Assembly: GCA_012934845.2 (NCBI GenBank)
Contig: WNNJ02002874.1
Coordinates: forward strand, 62,001-126,000
Source: Pomphorhynchus laevis
Taxonomy: Eukaryota; Acanthocephala; Palaeacanthocephala; Echinorhynchida; Pomphorhynchidae
Length of the DNA stretch: 64,000 nt
Direction of reading: 5' to 3'
Shown: positions 62,113-64,000 of the stretch, in pieces
Layout: each line of letters opens with the position of its first letter
Numbering within the stretch: the first letter of the stretch is position 1
Program-made: the position numbers and the translations under genes
Notes under the pieces: model-generated
What the model saw: only the letters and a program-made list of their open reading frames with translations
Databases searched by the model: none
Told to the model about the DNA's origin: nothing

Positions 62113-62325
62113 TATCAGATCAAAGGCTGAAATTGTTATTATATATTACGAAAGCTTTCGCCGCGTTACGGCTTCGTCAATGGATCATTGCAAGTAGTTA
62201 AAAAAAGAAATTTTCACTGCTTAAAAAGCTTTTTTAACTACTTACAATGTGCCACTGACGAAGCCGTAACGCGGCGAAAGCTTCGGCAATATATAATAAC
62301 TAACTCATCCTTTGATCTGATTAAC
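62113..62325. mobile_element. Fold-back element, ~95-bp arms
   Basis: The arms 62113-62206 and 62228-62325 are reverse complements with some mismatches. They share CAGATCAAAGG, GTTATTATATATT, GAAGC..TCGCCGCGTTACGGCTTCGT and TGCAAGTAGTTAAAAAA. The loop is about 20 bp. No coding content. Confidence 0.8.
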
Positions 62326-62935
62326 TTTTGCATCTTAACAACATGAAGCTGAGAGATAAGCGGACATTTAATTCTATTATAAATGTATCGTATGCTATCG
62401 ATATTCAGCGGATGAGAAACATGGTAACCTCTATGATTTGACAGTGATTGGTTTGAATTAGTTTGTTTTGTGGTTGACATATGCACAAAATTTATATCAG
62501 TTGGACTGGAATTAACATGATGATTTGTCCAATTCACTGCGAAACAGTTTTAGTAAAACATTTTATTCTTAGAAAATGAACCATTTCGCGTTTGGGCCAT
62601 TTCACGAACAGCATTTCCGCTGGGTGGCTGGTTTGACTCTCGGCATTAGTTGTATATATATTTTTTAGTTTTTTTATATTTTTATTGTTGATTAAATAGA
62701 AAAGGCAAAAATAATATTTTTAATAATTATATTAATATTATTAATATATTATATTAATGAGTGAATAATCGATTTACAATATTAAATTACAAGCAACAAG
62801 TTTAAGGCTTTGTAGAATTAAAAGTAATGCTTTTGTGATAATATAAAATCTGTGGAATTCTCTAAAAGAAGTAATTAAAAATCGAAAACAATATGATATT
62901 TAAGACGTATTACAGCATCTAAGCAGAAAACTAAC
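62326..62935. other. No gene recognised
   Basis: The - frame at 62238-62537 is partly fold-back sequence and has no recognised motif. The rest is AT-rich. Confidence 0.4.
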
Positions 62936-63106
62936 CGGAAATGGTTGTTCTGGTTCTAAACAAATGGCAACCTTTTTCCCAAGTGGCACATTATCATTAG
63001 TGTCAACTGGTAAATTTCGTATAATCGAAATCGCTTGTACTGCGGGCTTCACCATGTGATCTAGCAAAAATAAATTAACTCTAACTTCTAAATGCAAAAG
63101 ATGTAC
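62936..63106 (-). CDS. Orphan internal exon of an unidentified gene
   Basis: On the - strand, the acceptor TTGGATTTCAG precedes 57 codons (VHLLHLEVRVNLFLLDHMVK ... LGKKVAICLEPEQPFP) that end at CCG|GTTAGT; both ends are in phase 0. Composition and residue pattern (hydrophobic helix, then NLPVDTNDNVPLGKK) look like a conserved protein. I do not recognise the family. Neighbouring exons were not found; the preceding one is probably beyond 63200 or outside the window. Confidence 0.5.
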
Positions 63107-63199
63107 CTGAAATCCAAGTAGGAATTGACTCACCAGCTTGATTGCAGAAATCCATTTCATTCTTTATTTCAGCTGCAACGAAATGTATTTGGAAGCAAT

Positions 63200-64000
63200 A
63201 GCAATATAAAAATTTGGTAGATAAATAATTTCGTCGTTTAATTATTTCGCTATTTTGAAATAATATATTATTTTTAATAACATATTATGAAAAATATAAT
63301 AATAAATAATATAATTTAAATAATATATTTATTTTTATAATATTTAATATCTGTTCATGTTATCATATAAAATTAAAAATGATTTAATAATTAATAATTA
63401 AAATTATTAATGATTAATAATTCATTAATAATTAATTACAAAGGTTTCAAGCTGTAATGAACGACTTGGATTTTTACTGTGATACAATCAATAGCAAGTA
63501 AATATAAGACAAGGATCGTTAAATTCAGAAAAGGTTGACTATTGTCGAAGCTGGACATTTTTGGATTCGAGAACTCTTCGCTAGAATTTGTAAATGAGTT
63601 TAACTATATAGGAGCAACTTCAACATTTAAGTAATCATTCTCGCTAAGCACATCACAAAAATTCAACATTCAACAATTCATCATGCAACATCAGTGTCAT
63701 GCTGGCATCTATATCCACATATTGCATATAATACTTTTAGATAAACCTCAAACTTAATGATTTTAAACGTATGTATGGTGTTCAATTGTAGTATTTTAAA
63801 CAGGTACTATGTACATCATTCAATACAAGATCACGTCACATTGGAGTCTTAACAAAAATTCCAACACCATCAAGTTGGTGTCACCAAAATGTAAACCTTG
63901 CAATTACCTCTAATTATATAAAACATGATAAAGTATGATCTGCAAAAATTAATTCATTAGATTTGAAATTTATAAAATCTCTAGCAATGACTGCAACAAA
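63200..64000. other. AT-rich DNA, no gene recognised
   Basis: Low-complexity A/T repeats to about 63440, then ordinary sequence with a small hairpin near 63860-63885 (CACCATCAAGTTGGTGTCACC). No convincing exon. Confidence 0.4.

Overview
This window looks like nuclear DNA of an invertebrate animal. It is strongly AT-rich and has spliced genes, including very short introns of about 43-95 nt with clean GT...AG ends. It carries one eukaryotic tRNA-Gly gene and is crowded with decayed Penelope-like elements (PLEs), LINEs, tRNA-derived SINEs and fold-back repeats. Nothing bacterial or organellar is visible. An arthropod or other ecdysozoan is possible, but the sequence alone does not settle it.

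Host genes. A coding 3' end lies at 1-654 and an orphan terminal exon at 2924-3057. A nine-exon coiled-coil gene can be followed from 26471 to 48428 on the + strand. All exon phases agree and give about 602 codons with a KEN box near the N-terminus. Its introns hold whole PLEs. On the - strand, the last exons of a PCGF-family (RAWUL-type) Polycomb gene lie at 55208-55679, and an orphan exon lies at 62936-63106. A tRNA-Gly(TCC) gene is at 17711-17781.

Mobile elements. PLE-A (33759-37050, - strand) has repeated ends, an RT and a C-terminal GIY-YIG nuclease. PLE-B is a second, permuted-looking family with four degraded copies (3.3-4.4, 38.5-40.8, 43.5-45.5 and 45.9-47.7 kb), each ending in a conserved structured tail. 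LINE-L1 has two copies in inverted orientation (11.75-14.4 and 21.2-24.2 kb). The second is nested inside a PLE RT. Further LINE remains are at 7.8-9.3, 18.7-19.3, 43.7-44.05 and 50.4-52.9 kb. A different RT family with a C-terminal nuclease-like domain is at 60.06-61.76 kb.

The most striking theme is self-cleaving-ribozyme sequence. Hammerhead cores (CUGANGA, stem II, GAAA) recur from near-intact to eroded. One at 54041-54083 has all parts and lies in a 183-bp insertion flanked by exact 33-bp direct repeats. Others sit in fold-back elements, SINEs and PLE ends. A block of about four 257-bp tandem units at 25285-26299, with a split hammerhead-like core, is bounded exactly by a 16-bp target-site-like duplication. 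This is what insertion of a multimeric or circular small RNA would leave. The PLE-B tail contains a separate pseudoknot-like fold supported by one compensatory change.
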